DNA of 48,885 nt from Saccoglossus kowalevskii (Eukaryota; Hemichordata; Enteropneusta; Harrimaniidae): the NCBI RefSeq assembly GCF_000003605.2, contig NW_003119425.1, forward strand, positions 2,121,142 through 2,170,026; not shown here. Direction: 5' to 3'. Position 1 is the stretch's first letter. More model-generated notes on the stretch are below. The model made no database searches. It was not told where the DNA came from and saw nothing but the letters and a program-made list of their open reading frames with translations.

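Noticed and set aside
1..48885. tRNA, rRNA, CRISPR or bacterial-type features
   Set aside because: None was recognised; the regularly spaced repeats are minisatellites without unique spacers, and the gene structure is eukaryotic.

Overview
This is a eukaryotic window: AT-rich, intron-rich DNA with no operons, no ribosome-binding sites, long minisatellites and many small inverted-repeat transposons. It is dominated by one very large gene on the minus strand. Forty-four exons can be placed by reading frame, consensus splice sites and consistent phase. The gene enters from beyond the right edge, so its 5' end, start codon and any signal peptide are missing. It ends at a stop codon at 4110-4112, with a candidate AATAAA on the minus strand at 3971-3976. 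The domain mix and repeat style suggest a marine invertebrate, possibly a deuterostome such as a hemichordate or lancelet. This is a weak inference and I cannot name the species.

The encoded part (about 2,890 residues) reads as an extracellular protein with 20 thyroglobulin type-1 (Tg1) domains, one per exon, separated by Thr/Asn-rich linker exons. Both boundaries of every Tg1 and linker exon are phase 1. In transcript order (high to low coordinate) the exons follow a strict four-exon cassette: Tg1 'A', short linker, Tg1 'B', long Thr-rich exon. There are eight complete cassettes (U1 48815-44159, U2 43332-39454, U3 38335-35351, U4 34901-32913, U5 31713-28413, U6 26711-23176, U7 22484-17646, U8 17196-13966). 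A ninth (U9 13442-11726) has lost its Thr-rich exon. Two more canonical Tg1 exons (10987, 8651) with a 21-nt micro-exon between them follow.

The C-terminus has two tandem six-cysteine modules of VWC-subdomain/pacifastin type, each split by an intron at the same place (7726-4763). A Cys-rich module (4598-4435) and a last exon coding four residues plus stop complete it.

The introns and the downstream flank carry seven minisatellite arrays, several families of short terminal-inverted-repeat elements and two longer interspersed repeat families. The region left of about 3.9 kb shows no gene I can support. I saw no tRNA, rRNA, CRISPR or plus-strand gene.

Tg1 domains in other animals often inhibit papain-like cysteine proteases, and pacifastin modules inhibit serine proteases. 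A large multi-headed secreted protease inhibitor or matrix protein is therefore a reasonable hypothesis, but the sequence alone does not prove it.
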